Shown here: positions 26,276 to 35,734 of the stretch, piece after piece
Layout: each line of letters begins with the position of its first letter
Position numbering within the stretch: the first letter of the stretch is position 1
Assembly (NCBI GenBank): GCA_010092695.1
Contig: JAADJJ010000001.1
Coordinates: 3,906,001-3,970,000 of the forward strand
Length of the DNA: 64,000 nt
Direction of reading: 5' to 3'
Origin: Enterobacteriaceae bacterium 4M9
GTDB taxonomy: Bacteria; Pseudomonadota; Gammaproteobacteria; Enterobacterales; Enterobacteriaceae
Program-made: the position numbers and the translations under genes
The notes under the pieces: generated by a model
Told to the model about the DNA's origin: nothing
The model's database searches: none
What the model saw: only the letters and a program-made list of their open reading frames with translations

Positions 26276-28870
26276 TTATAAACTGACAACATCAATCTTT
26301 TTACTGGTTGCTAACTGATATTCAGGCAATTGATCGAAATTGAGGTACCGGTAAGTATCATTACGGGTTTCCTCAATGTTATCCATGTGCCAGAAATATT
26401 GTTCCACTGTCGGCATTTTGCCGATAATAGCAGCCACAGCACTCAACTCTGCAGAAGCGAGAAAAACGTTGGCATTGGTCCCCAACCGGTGAGGGAAATT
26501 GCGGGTTGAGGTTGACACAACATTGCTTCCCTCACGCACGCGCGCCTGATTCCCCATGCACAGGGAACATCCAGCTGCCTCAATTCTCGCCCCCGCCTGA
26601 ATAAATTTATTAAAATATCCCTCGCTGGAAAGTTGCTGCGCGTCCATTTTCGTCGGTGGGGCTAACCATAACCGCACCGGAATTTCTTTTGAATCCGCCA
26701 TGATTTTCCCGGCAGCACGAAAATGCCCGATGTTGGTCATACAGGAACCAATAAAGACTTCATCAATCTGTGTGCGGGCAACCTCCGATAACAATCTCAC
26801 ATCGTCGGGATCGTTGGGTGCACAAACGATAGGTTCAGTAATGTCGCTCAGATCGATATTGATGATGGCCGCATACTCTGCATCCGAATCGGCCCTGAGC
26901 AGTGACGGTTTCTCAAGCCAGGCCTCAATTTGAGCAATACGCGCTTCAAGGGTAACGGCATTTTCGTAACCCTGTTTGACCATCCAGCGTAGCAATGCTG
27001 CATTAGAACGCAGATATTGCGCGACGTTTTCTTCTGCGAGTCTTAATACACAGGCGGCTGCTGAGCGTTCTGCGGAGGCATCAGCCAGCTCAAAAGCCTG
27101 TTCGGCTGTCAGCGCTTCAAAACCTTCAATTTCAAGAATACGGCCTGAGAAAATATTGCGCTTATTGGTTTTCTCGACGGTCAGTAATCCCTGCTTGATG
27201 GCATAAAAAGGAATAGCATGCACCAAATCACGCAATGTGATGCCTTTGCGCATTTCACCTGTAAAACGTACCAGAACCGACTCTGGCATATCCAGAGGCA
27301 TGATCCCGGTAGCCGCGGCAAAAGCCACCAAACCCGATCCTCCGGGAAAAGAAATCCCCAGCGGGAAACGCGTGTGAGAGTCAGCCCCTGTCCCCACCGT
27401 GTCCGGGATCAGCATGCGGTTAAGCCAGGAGTGAATAATGCCATCGCCCGGTTTTAACGCCACGCCTTTTCGGGTAGTCATAAACTGCGGCAACGTTTCA
27501 TGGAGAGTGACATCGACCGACTTAGGATACGCAGAGGTATGGCAAAAAGACTGCATAACGAGATCGGCTGAAAACGTTAAGCAAGCCAAATCGGTAAGCT
27601 CATCGCGCGTCATCCCTCCCGTCGTATCCTGGGAACCCACTGTTGTGATTTTAGGTTCGCAATACTGGCCGGGACGAACGCCTGCAACCCCGCACGCTTT
27701 TCCAACCATTTTCTGCGCCAGGGTAAAACCTGCCGTTGAAGGCTCAGGGGCTTTTGGCTGACGAAAGCACTCTGATGGCGGTAATTTCAGATATTCTCGC
27801 GCCCTGGCAGTCAGACTGCGCCCGATAATCAAGGGGATCCTTCCTCCTGCCTGAACTTCATCAAGCAATACATCTGTCTTTAGCGTGAAGGAAGCAAGAA
27901 GCTGCTGACTGCGGTTTTCCCTAATTTCACCTTTATAGGGATACAGGTCGATAAGCATACCGCTCGACAGGCCTGAAACATCCATTTCTATCGGTAACGC
28001 CCCGGAATCCTCCAGCGTGTTAAAAAAAATGGGCGCTATTTTTCCGCCAAATACAAACCCGCCACTGCGTTTGTTTGGCACATAACGGATATCGTTACCG
28101 ATGTGCCATAAAATCGAATTTGTTGCGGACTTGCGTGAGGAGCCGGTCCCCACGACATCGCCCACATACACCAACGGATATTTCTCTGCTTTTAGCGCTT
28201 CAAGCTGTTGCAGAGGCCCTCGCACACCGGGTTCATCAGGAAATACACCGTCACGCGGTGTTCGCAGCATGGACAGAGCATGTAAAGGAATATCCGGGCG
28301 CGACCAGGCCTCCTGCGCGGGCGACAAATCGTCGGTGTTTGTTTCTCCGGCGACCTTGAAGACTTTTAATGTCAGTTTTTCAGGCAGCGTATCGCGTCGC
28401 ATGAACCAGTCGGCATTAGCCCAGGACTCCATGACGTTCTGTGCCCACACATTGCCACTTGTCGCTTTATGCTCAACACTTTTGAATTCTTCAAAAATCA
28501 GGATAGTAAAGCGGAGTTGTTCGGCAGCCAGCGGCGCCAACGCGGAATCTTCAAGTAACTCAATCAGAGGCTGGATATTATATCCGCCCTGCATCGTCCC
28601 GAGTAACTCAATCGCCCGCTCAACGGAAAGCTCCGCAATGTTATATTCCTGCTTAATAATTTTATACAGAAACTCGGCTTTAAGCTTTGCTGCCGGATCG
28701 ACGCCCGGAGGAACACAATGTGTAAGTAGGGTAATTAACTGTTGGCGATCGCCTTGATCATTATTAACAAGTGAGTTAATGAGGCTTTCCGTTTGCCTGG
28801 CAGTTAACGGATTGGGTGGAATACCCATTTCAACACGCTCTTCCATATGCTTATTATATGCATCTAACAT
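26276..28870 (-). CDS. acnB: Aconitate hydratase B paralog in the citrate-lyase cluster
   Basis: An 864-residue AcnB-type aconitase (E. coli AcnB 865), with the N-terminal HEAT-like domain, swivel domain (GDVVGTGSSRKSATNS) and three catalytic domains. The [4Fe-4S] cysteines are in GSCMTNIGHFRAAGK and GCSLCMGNQARV, and TGGDSHTRFPxGISFP-type substrate residues are present. The housekeeping acnB of enterics lies next to lpd, so this is probably a second, pathway-specific copy. Next to citrate lyase it most likely hydrates cis-aconitate to citrate. The chosen ATG (MLDAYNKHMEER) follows CAGGAG; an in-frame start eight codons earlier has none. Homology to E. coli YbhJ, also aconitase-like and beside ybhI, is notable. 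Confidence 0.93.
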   Translation of the reverse strand: MLDAYNKHMEERVEMGIPPNPLTARQTESLINSLVNNDQGDRQQLITLLTHCVPPGVDPAAKLKAEFLYKIIKQEYNIAELSVERAIELLGTMQGGYNIQPLIELLEDSALAPLAAEQLRFTILIFEEFKSVEHKATSGNVWAQNVMESWANADWFMRRDTLPEKLTLKVFKVAGETNTDDLSPAQEAWSRPDIPLHALSMLRTPRDGVFPDEPGVRGPLQQLEALKAEKYPLVYVGDVVGTGSSRKSATNSILWHIGNDIRYVPNKRSGGFVFGGKIAPIFFNTLEDSGALPIEMDVSGLSSGMLIDLYPYKGEIRENRSQQLLASFTLKTDVLLDEVQAGGRIPLIIGRSLTARAREYLKLPPSECFRQPKAPEPSTAGFTLAQKMVGKACGVAGVRPGQYCEPKITTVGSQDTTGGMTRDELTDLACLTFSADLVMQSFCHTSAYPKSVDVTLHETLPQFMTTRKGVALKPGDGIIHSWLNRMLIPDTVGTGADSHTRFPLGISFPGGSGLVAFAAATGIMPLDMPESVLVRFTGEMRKGITLRDLVHAIPFYAIKQGLLTVEKTNKRNIFSGRILEIEGFEALTAEQAFELADASAERSAAACVLRLAEENVAQYLRSNAALLRWMVKQGYENAVTLEARIAQIEAWLEKPSLLRADSDAEYAAIINIDLSDITEPIVCAPNDPDDVRLLSEVARTQIDEVFIGSCMTNIGHFRAAGKIMADSKEIPVRLWLAPPTKMDAQQLSSEGYFNKFIQAGARIEAAGCSLCMGNQARVREGSNVVSTSTRNFPHRLGTNANVFLASAELSAVAAIIGKMPTVEQYFWHMDNIEETRNDTYRYLNFDQLPEYQLATSKKIDVVSL

Positions 28871-28947
28871 ATACGCTCCTGACCGGACAGTCATTATCCG
28901 ATTATTATTCGTAGGACAGAGATATTTCTCACCCTAAATAAAATTAT

Positions 28948-29505
28948 TTAACGTTCCTGAAGACCTTCCATAAACGCCATCAATTGTTCAAGCCCATAAT
29001 CCCATTCGCCATACCCGGACTCGGCATTAATATGTCCCGCTTCACCAATATCAATTAACTTGCCCCCCCAACAATGCGCCCAAAACTGAGCCCGTTTAAA
29101 GGGCATCAACGGATCGTTGTGACTGGCGAACATGATGCAAGGCGTTTCCAGGGGAGAGGGACTAATGACCTCTTCAAGTTCAAATAACGACGGTTCGGCT
29201 GGCGCAACCATGGCAATACCGGCGATGTTACAACTTTGCGTTTGAACCAGTCGGCATGATGCCAGGGCACCATAACTGTGCCCGACGAGAATCGCGGGTA
29301 AATCACACATAACCAGTTCCCTTTTTATTGCCGAAACCCAGTTTTCTATATCTGGCTCAATCCAGTTACGCTGGGTAATTCGCCTCCAGAAAGGCAAACG
29401 ACGTTCCCAGCAACTTTGCCAGTGATACTCGTCACTGTCCCTCAACCCTGGCACCAGAATAACGGTGAAAAAATGACTCAGTTGCTCCAGGCGTTGCGCA
29501 GTCAT
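28948..29505 (-). CDS. RBBP9/YdeN-family serine hydrolase
   Basis: A 185-residue alpha/beta-hydrolase of the RBBP9 family (DUF1234-like). The nucleophile Ser77 is in VGHSYGA; the acid is probably in SHNDPLMP, and the histidine in GEAGHINAESGYGEW. AAGGA precedes the ATG. It lies 26 bases after citG and 77 before acnB on the same strand, so it belongs to the operon. Substrate is unknown: it could cleave an ester or acyl group, for example in citrate-lyase turnover, but nothing in the sequence proves this. Confidence 0.85.
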   Translation of the reverse strand: MTAQRLEQLSHFFTVILVPGLRDSDEYHWQSCWERRLPFWRRITQRNWIEPDIENWVSAIKRELVMCDLPAILVGHSYGALASCRLVQTQSCNIAGIAMVAPAEPSLFELEEVISPSPLETPCIMFASHNDPLMPFKRAQFWAHCWGGKLIDIGEAGHINAESGYGEWDYGLEQLMAFMEGLQER

Positions 29506-29531
29506 AACGTATCCTTCCGTAATGGATGCAA

Positions 29532-30407
29532 TTAATCAGACGGGAAGTGAGATAATAACCATCCCACCGCCAGAAGATCTGCACTTCCACCAGGGCTTAA
29601 ATTTCTGGCAATCAGTGCGTTATCCATATTAACCAGTGCGTTATATAATTTTTCACCGGACAAATTTTTCATTTTTAATAACCGGCGGGCATAACGTTGC
29701 ACATAACGCAAACTGTTGACTCCGCCTCTGGAAATAATATTGGTATCCGGATTCGTGGCCATTAGCGCTAATAACATCATTAATAAGGCATCCTGTTCAG
29801 ATGCACCTGCCCGCAGCGACTTTTCCAGTAGCGGTAGCCCGTACCGTCTAACCGTAATAAATCCGCTCGCCGCTTCACCTCTTGCGCCAGTGAGCCCTGT
29901 GGTCTGGAATATGAGCTCCCCTTTCGTTTTGGGCATCCGCGTGGGATGTAATTCATCCTCAACAAGATTGATACACATCCTGCTGGTTTCCCGACACAGG
30001 TTGCGCTGCGTGAGTGTTTCGTCCCTTCCCGTCAACCGTCCCGCAGCGGCGCACAACAGTCCAAGTGAGAAAATCCCGCCCTTATGAGTGTTAACACCGT
30101 GGGTAGCGGTGAACATGGCATGTTCACATGCAAGCCCAATGGGGCGGATTGCCCGCAAGGTTTGCGGGCCCGGGAGCGTTGCTGTTTGTTTTCCTTTTTC
30201 AAAGAACAGAGAAAACCAGGGGGAGATTGCCGCAATACTGGCCATAAAAAGCATGATAGTCATGTCCTTATGGGCACCGTTATTCGCACTATCCACCAGC
30301 CCAGGCTTGGGGGTTAATGTGATCTCCCTGTGCATAGCCCTGGTCGCCAGTTCAGCAATGTGATACTGACTCGCACCGGGATTACTTCTGGGCGCTAAAA
30401 TAGTCAA
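29532..30407 (-). CDS. citG: Triphosphoribosyl-dephospho-CoA synthase
   Basis: A 291-residue enzyme that condenses ATP with dephospho-CoA to make 2'-(5''-triphosphoribosyl)-3'-dephospho-CoA, the precursor of the citrate-lyase prosthetic group. Family motifs include TPKPGLVDSANNGAHKDM, RPIGLACEHAMF, GVNTHKGGIFSLGLLCAA, TGARGEAASG and RNLSPGGSADLLA. Its start lies inside the end of citX (26-base overlap), so translation is coupled. CitX then transfers the product to CitD. Confidence 0.96.
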   Translation of the reverse strand: MTILAPRSNPGASQYHIAELATRAMHREITLTPKPGLVDSANNGAHKDMTIMLFMASIAAISPWFSLFFEKGKQTATLPGPQTLRAIRPIGLACEHAMFTATHGVNTHKGGIFSLGLLCAAAGRLTGRDETLTQRNLCRETSRMCINLVEDELHPTRMPKTKGELIFQTTGLTGARGEAASGFITVRRYGLPLLEKSLRAGASEQDALLMMLLALMATNPDTNIISRGGVNSLRYVQRYARRLLKMKNLSGEKLYNALVNMDNALIARNLSPGGSADLLAVGWLLSHFPSD

Positions 30408-30921
30408 AGGTTAACTCCTCAATGACGTGCATGAGTTCAGGCTGCGAATGACGGCGCATACGGGAACAAACATGTGCAGGCTCATCGCAGACAAAACATC
30501 TGCGCACCGGTTGTTTTATCGCTTTTCTTTGCAGTAACCCCGTCATTGGGCAAAACACATCAATGTCCCAAAGACGCCCCAGGGGATGCGTATCCTCCAG
30601 ATGGGTTGTGACGTGCTTGACCATCCAGGCCGGGGCAGACAGAGACCAGAAAGCTTCTGGCCCAGTAATGAGACGACGGGTTTCATGCTGGTCAACAGTC
30701 CAGTGATGAGCCTCGAAAAGCTGAGCAAGCGACTCATTTGCCACATCCATAACCTGCCGGGAGAGCGCGGTATCTTTTACCTCACCGGGCCAGACAAGCG
30801 TGACTGAAATAACGGTTTGCTCAAACTGAGATAACCAGGACTGTTGCAAACTCGCTCTTTGCTCTCTGGAAGCTAATACCTGGTCCAGGGAGACGGTTGC
30901 TTCGGTTGTCATGTTCATCAT
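30382..30921 (-). CDS. citX: Apo-citrate lyase phosphoribosyl-dephospho-CoA transferase
   Basis: A 179-residue protein that transfers the triphosphoribosyl-dephospho-CoA group to the acyl carrier subunit CitD. Conserved features are LASREQRASLQQ, the acidic RLWDIDVFCP and the cysteine pair in RRCFVCDEPAHVCSRMRRHS. The ATG overlaps the citF stop in an ATGA, so it is coupled to citF; its 3' end overlaps citG. Order citF-citX-citG is the usual enteric arrangement. Confidence 0.95.
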   Translation of the reverse strand: MMNMTTEATVSLDQVLASREQRASLQQSWLSQFEQTVISVTLVWPGEVKDTALSRQVMDVANESLAQLFEAHHWTVDQHETRRLITGPEAFWSLSAPAWMVKHVTTHLEDTHPLGRLWDIDVFCPMTGLLQRKAIKQPVRRCFVCDEPAHVCSRMRRHSQPELMHVIEELTFDYFSAQK

Positions 30922-32438
30922 TCTTTTACCTGCCTTACAACGTCAATGACGCTGCCGTCGCGGTAGCGCACCACGCCGACAATCCGGGATGTGAATTCAA
31001 TGGGTTTAGGTTCACCTGATATAAGCAGCGCTTTCTGATAAAGCGTTTCAATATCGAGCACCGGTAATCCAGCCGAGACCAGTCTCGCCTTTATTTCCGG
31101 GCGAGCCGGATTAACGGCGATGCCATAGTCGGTGACCAGCACATCAATACTTTCACCTGGGGTGACTCGCGTGGTGACGTGTCTGACGACGGTGGGAATG
31201 CGGCTGCGAATCAACGGTGCGACGACGACGGTAAGATTTGCTGCCGCAGCGACATCACAGTGCCCACCGGATGCACCGCGCATTACACCGTCAGAGCCGG
31301 TCAGTACGTTAACGTTGAAGTCAGTGTCCACTTCCAGTGCACTGAGTATGACAATATCAACCCTGTCGCAGCAGGCTGCTTTTGCCGCAGGATTGGCATA
31401 TACGCTGGTTGAGATTTCAACGTGATTAGGGTTTCTCGCCAGCGATGCAGCCGCTGCACCATCAAAGCTTTGTGTATCCAGAATCTTTTCAATAAGCCCC
31501 TTTTCATGCAGGTCCACAATACTGCCGGTGATCCCCCCCAGGGCAAACCGCGCAACAATATTGTGTTTTCTCATTCGCGACTCAAGGAAACGGGTGCATG
31601 CCGTAGAGGCAGCACCAGAGCCGGTTTGCAGTGAAAAGCCATTGCGAAAATAGCCTGAATGTTCGATGACATCGGCAGCAGATCGAGCAATCATGAGCTC
31701 TCGCGGATTGCTGGTAACACGGGCCGCCCCCACGCTAATTTTGGCCGGGTCTCCTACGCTCTCTATCTGAACAATGTAGTCCACCTGATCCTGGACAATA
31801 CTGGCTGGGGTATACGGAAAAGGCTGAAGACTCTCTGTCAGCAACACGACTTTTTTGGCGTATTTTGCATCCACCATGGCATAGCCCAGAGAGCCGCACA
31901 GGGATTTCCCACCACTGCCGCTGGCATTGCCGTATTCGTCGCAGCAGGATACGGCTAAAAAGGCGACATCAATGGCTATCTCACCTTTCTCAATGAGATT
32001 GACTCGCCCACCATGAGAATGAATCTGAACCGGCTCATCCATCAGGCCGTGAGAAATGGCATCCGCTAATTCTCCGCGCATTCCGGAGGTATATATCCGG
32101 GTAATGACGCCGTTGCGGATATGTTCAATCAGCGGTGTATTGCATGTCATTAAAGAGCTGGACGCGAGAGTTATCCCTTTCACACCGCGTTGGGCAAGCT
32201 TATCCATGACGTAATTAATGACTTTATCCCCTTCACGAAAAGCGTGATGAAAAGAAACCGTCATTCCGTCGTGTAAATTGCAGTGCGCCAGCACGTCATC
32301 CACACTATCAAAAAGTTTACGGCGATATTTTAGTTCGCAGTCGGAAAGATAAGGCGTGGAGACATTGGCGCCGCTAAACGCAACATATTCACGCTCAGTC
32401 CCGGGTATTTCATGCAGGCTTGCAGTTACGTTATTCAT
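30918..32438 (-). CDS. citF: Citrate lyase alpha subunit (citrate:acetyl-ACP transferase)
   Basis: A 506-residue CoA-transferase-fold subunit. It exchanges the acetyl group on CitD for citrate, forming citryl-ACP. Recognisable stretches include SFHHAFREGDKVINYVMD, SHGGRVNLIEKGEI, QDQVDYIV and the glycine-rich GASGGHCDVAAAA. Length matches E. coli CitF (510). It sits 29 bases after citE and overlaps citX. Cytoplasmic. Confidence 0.97.
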   Translation of the reverse strand: MNNVTASLHEIPGTEREYVAFSGANVSTPYLSDCELKYRRKLFDSVDDVLAHCNLHDGMTVSFHHAFREGDKVINYVMDKLAQRGVKGITLASSSLMTCNTPLIEHIRNGVITRIYTSGMRGELADAISHGLMDEPVQIHSHGGRVNLIEKGEIAIDVAFLAVSCCDEYGNASGSGGKSLCGSLGYAMVDAKYAKKVVLLTESLQPFPYTPASIVQDQVDYIVQIESVGDPAKISVGAARVTSNPRELMIARSAADVIEHSGYFRNGFSLQTGSGAASTACTRFLESRMRKHNIVARFALGGITGSIVDLHEKGLIEKILDTQSFDGAAAASLARNPNHVEISTSVYANPAAKAACCDRVDIVILSALEVDTDFNVNVLTGSDGVMRGASGGHCDVAAAANLTVVVAPLIRSRIPTVVRHVTTRVTPGESIDVLVTDYGIAVNPARPEIKARLVSAGLPVLDIETLYQKALLISGEPKPIEFTSRIVGVVRYRDGSVIDVVRQVKE

Positions 32439-32467
32439 TATTACATCCTGTTGCGGTAATGGTGGGG

Positions 32468-33346
32468 CTACTGACGAATGCCAGAGGCATTTTTACGCTC
32501 AATGACTACCCGGGCATGATTGATAATGGGTGCATCAATCATCTTGCCGTTAAGGGAAATCACCCCAAGTCCATTGCGCTCACCTTCCTCGGCCGCTTCA
32601 ATAACCCGTTGCGCGTAATCCACCTCTTCCTGAGTAGGTGCATAGGCGTTATGGAGAATTTCAATCTGGCGTGGGTTTATCAGTGACTTTCCGTTGAAAC
32701 CCATACGCCGTATCACATCGACCTCTTTTAAAAAGCCCGCCTCGTCATTCACATCGGCATAAACAACATCAAACGCGTCAATACCCGCGCCGCGCGCCGC
32801 ATGTAGCACTGCACATCGCGCATAGAAAAGTTCTGTCCCATCACCACGTTCCGTTTGCATATCCATCACGTAGTCAAACGCAGCCAGCGCAATGCCCATC
32901 AGGCGTTTTGACGATTTCGCTATCGCAACGGCATTAATCACGCCCATAGCAGATTCAATAGCGGCCATTAATTGTGTGGAGCCAACGGGACGACCACAGC
33001 TTTGTTCAATGCGCACCATTTCACGCTCAAGCTGATAGATATCATCGGGTGAGTCCGTTTTGGGTAAACGAATAACATCCACACCGGCTCTGATAGCGGC
33101 CTCGAGATCCTTCAAACCAAAAGGCGTACTGAGTGGGTTAATTCTGACAACAGTTTCAATATCCTTATACATAGGATGTTGAAGCGCATGAAATACCAAC
33201 AAACGTGCACTGTCTTTTTCTTTGAGGGAAACCGCATCCTCCAGATCAAACATGATGGAGTCGGGTTTATAGATAAAGGCTGTGGATAACATTGCTGCAC
33301 TCGAGCCCGGTAAAAATAACATGCTGCGGCGTAATTTTTTCATCAT
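32468..33346 (-). CDS. citE: Citrate lyase beta subunit (citryl-ACP lyase)
   Basis: A 292-residue TIM-barrel enzyme of the CitE/HpcH family that cleaves citryl-ACP to oxaloacetate and acetyl-ACP, regenerating acetyl-ACP. Mg2+ and substrate motifs are RRSMLFLPGSSAAML, MFDLEDAVSLKEKDSAR, RLPKTDS, AAIESAMG and GKSLINPRQI. The ATG lies within ATGATGA with the citD stop, so the two are coupled. A GTG four codons upstream is an alternative start. Confidence 0.97.
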   Translation of the reverse strand: MMKKLRRSMLFLPGSSAAMLSTAFIYKPDSIMFDLEDAVSLKEKDSARLLVFHALQHPMYKDIETVVRINPLSTPFGLKDLEAAIRAGVDVIRLPKTDSPDDIYQLEREMVRIEQSCGRPVGSTQLMAAIESAMGVINAVAIAKSSKRLMGIALAAFDYVMDMQTERGDGTELFYARCAVLHAARGAGIDAFDVVYADVNDEAGFLKEVDVIRRMGFNGKSLINPRQIEILHNAYAPTQEEVDYAQRVIEAAEEGERNGLGVISLNGKMIDAPIINHARVVIERKNASGIRQ

Positions 33347-33633
33347 AATTTTTCCCACATTATGTCTTTGCTGTCCGTCCCTCTCAAAATGGCAACCTGC
33401 ATACGAGCACGAATAACACAGTCCAGTGCACCCTTATCCTCAACAATAATTTGCCCCTGCTCAATATTGAATGCAGAAAGGGTTTCCTGAACAACTTCAG
33501 TAATTCGCTCGCCGAACTGCTTGTACACTTCACTATTTATAACAACGTCCAACCCGTTTTCATTTGGGCCAACCTTAACAATGAGATCGCTGGACTCCAG
33601 TGTCCCGGACATAGCAGGTTGCACTATTTTCAT
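33343..33633 (-). CDS. citD: Citrate lyase gamma subunit (acyl carrier protein)
   Basis: A 96-residue acyl carrier subunit. Ser14 in SGTLESSD is the attachment site for the triphosphoribosyl-dephospho-CoA arm, which must be acetylated by CitC before citrate can be cleaved. The conserved VEDKGALDCVIRARMQ segment is present. It is 24 bases downstream of citC. Confidence 0.96.
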   Translation of the reverse strand: MKIVQPAMSGTLESSDLIVKVGPNENGLDVVINSEVYKQFGERITEVVQETLSAFNIEQGQIIVEDKGALDCVIRARMQVAILRGTDSKDIMWEKL

Positions 33634-33657
33634 ATCATTCCCCTCAAATAAAGACGA

Positions 33658-34728
33658 TTAAACTTCTACGGCTAAACCAGGATGTTCGCATTGATGCCGT
33701 GCAACCCACTTATTCAGATAAGGCATGGTGCTTGCCGGAACCCTGTCTTTTACCGCAGAAAGATTATTTTCCTTCAAAAGTTGCCGAACCGCTGACGCAG
33801 AAATGGGTAAGTTATTATCGTCCGTTATTCTTTGAATCTCATTTACCCTGATACGGGTCGCAGGCATTGTCATTTCATCTTCCAGCCAGTGATGCATGGC
33901 GCGGTTGTAATGTGCTGTCACTTTGCAAAATGGCTCAGTGCCAACAAAACGCTGTGTGATCCCCAGGCTTGGGGCAATATAACGACGAAACATCATCAAA
34001 TCGACAGCGGCATACACTTCGTTGACAATCTGCTTTTCCTTAAGGAAATAGCCAGGAAAAGTACCGCGTGAAATAATATATTTCGACCCCGGATGGACGG
34101 TAACATTTGACAGATAACGGGAGCCTTCGCGCACCATAGATAATCGATCCTGAAAAGGAAATACTGACACATCCTCCTGGACGACAAAAACATGCAACCA
34201 GTCACACGCTTGTGCAGCCTGCTCAATCAAATATTGATGCCCCAAAGTAAAAGGGTTTGCATTCATGACAATTGCGCCAATTTTATCGGCGACCACAAGA
34301 TGGTTTTGGCGAAGTTGGCTACAATAGCGATGAATGCCTATTGGAGTGTTTTCCATTAACGCCGCACGTTCATCAAGCGTGACTAAAGGATAAAAACCAC
34401 ATCCTCTAAACGATTTAACATTCTCAGGGCTGGTGAGTAAAAAAAGATGATATTCCCCTTTTTGCGCAGCCAGGAGTTGAGCCTCATGGATTATCTGAGG
34501 ACTTAAAGATGTACCCCGCCATTCGTTATCCACCGCAATACATTTTAAGGCGCTACCAGCAACGCCTGCACAGGCAATCATCTTTCGACGATAACGCGCG
34601 ATGACAAATTGCTCAATGTCATCATCAACCCCTAATCCATTGCTTTTCAGAAAGGAAATGATTTCCTCACTGAGCATACCGTTGCTAGTTTCAACAGATT
34701 CGAATTCTAGCGTCTGGTCGGTGTACAT
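33658..34728 (-). CDS. citC: [Citrate (pro-3S)-lyase] ligase
   Basis: A 356-residue enzyme that activates citrate lyase by acetylating the CitD arm with acetate and ATP. The N-terminal half is GNAT-like, and the C-terminal half is a nucleotidyltransferase with the TxGH signature in MNANPFTLGHQYLIEQA. In Klebsiella and E. coli citC also starts the citrate-lyase gene order, but there it is divergent from or downstream of citAB; here it follows an FAH-type gene by 60 bases and no citAB is present. Confidence 0.95.
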   Translation of the reverse strand: MYTDQTLEFESVETSNGMLSEEIISFLKSNGLGVDDDIEQFVIARYRRKMIACAGVAGSALKCIAVDNEWRGTSLSPQIIHEAQLLAAQKGEYHLFLLTSPENVKSFRGCGFYPLVTLDERAALMENTPIGIHRYCSQLRQNHLVVADKIGAIVMNANPFTLGHQYLIEQAAQACDWLHVFVVQEDVSVFPFQDRLSMVREGSRYLSNVTVHPGSKYIISRGTFPGYFLKEKQIVNEVYAAVDLMMFRRYIAPSLGITQRFVGTEPFCKVTAHYNRAMHHWLEDEMTMPATRIRVNEIQRITDDNNLPISASAVRQLLKENNLSAVKDRVPASTMPYLNKWVARHQCEHPGLAVEV

Positions 34729-34788
34729 CGTCTTTCTCCTGAATACACATTAATGAATACCGGCAGGTTATAAACTGGTATACCGGGA

Positions 34789-35652
34789 CTACGATGCTAA
34801 TAATTCGCGTTGAGGATGAGACTCCTCAACGGTATTGATGAGTCGCCCAATATTTTCAATAGCGACTTCAACCCTGTCGCCTTCGTTCATGAATAAAGGC
34901 GGATTTCGTTTTTTACCCACGCCCCCTGGCGAACCGGTAATGATGACATCACCGGCGCTCAGTGAGGTGAACGTGCTGATATAGGCAATAAGATCGGCTA
35001 CTTTATGGATCATGCTGGCAGTCGAGTCATTCTGCACCAACATGCCATTGAGATAGGTTTTAATGGATAACGCATTGGGGTCGGGTATGTCATCCGCTGT
35101 GGTCATACATGGACCAAATGCGCCGGTACGCTTCCAGTTTTTACCGGCTGTAAACCAAGCATGCTGCCAGTCACGCGCAGAACCATCCATATAACAGCTA
35201 TAACCCGCAACATGGCTCAGTGCATGTTGAACGTCGATATTTGTGCCCGGTTTGCCAATGATAACCGCCAGCTCTCCCTCATAATCAAATTCGTTTGACC
35301 ACTCTGGTTTGATAACTGGTGTAGCATGGCCTGTTTGCGAATCAGGAAAACGGATAAACAGGGTTGGTGCATCATTGGTTTCTGCAAACTCCTTCCTTTT
35401 ATCCGCATAATTCATTCCTACACAGAGAATTTTCCCTGGCTCGTCTATAACCGGTAAAAAAGTAATGTCATCAACCAGGATATCCACCGGATAATCGATA
35501 TATTGCCGGGCAACATCAATTGCATCCCATTGAAGCAAATCTTTAAGCGATGCATATTGATGGCCGATTTTACGCTCTAAATCGATAATGCCGGACTCAG
35601 TGAAAATCCCGTAGCTTTTACGACCATGATGAATGTAACTTGCTAATTTCAT
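34789..35652 (-). CDS. Fumarylacetoacetate-hydrolase-fold protein (FAHD1-like, candidate oxaloacetate decarboxylase)
   Basis: A 287-residue protein of the FAH superfamily. The metal triad is Glu125, Glu127 and Asp156 in FDYEGELAV and CYMDGSARDWQ; the spacing equals that in human FAHD1, which decarboxylates oxaloacetate and cleaves acylpyruvates. The N-terminal half carries KILCVGMNYADKRKE. The family is broad (acylpyruvase, hydratase, decarboxylase, isomerase), so the reaction is not certain. In an operon whose lyase releases oxaloacetate, conversion to pyruvate is an attractive role, since the membrane decarboxylase OadGAB is missing. Confidence 0.82.
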   Translation of the reverse strand: MKLASYIHHGRKSYGIFTESGIIDLERKIGHQYASLKDLLQWDAIDVARQYIDYPVDILVDDITFLPVIDEPGKILCVGMNYADKRKEFAETNDAPTLFIRFPDSQTGHATPVIKPEWSNEFDYEGELAVIIGKPGTNIDVQHALSHVAGYSCYMDGSARDWQHAWFTAGKNWKRTGAFGPCMTTADDIPDPNALSIKTYLNGMLVQNDSTASMIHKVADLIAYISTFTSLSAGDVIITGSPGGVGKKRNPPLFMNEGDRVEVAIENIGRLINTVEESHPQRELLAS

Positions 35653-35734
35653 GATGACACCTGGTTAATATAATCCATTTTGCTTGCTTTGCTTATGCCA
35701 CCGCCTGTGGCATAAGCAATGTAAAAAACGCGCT

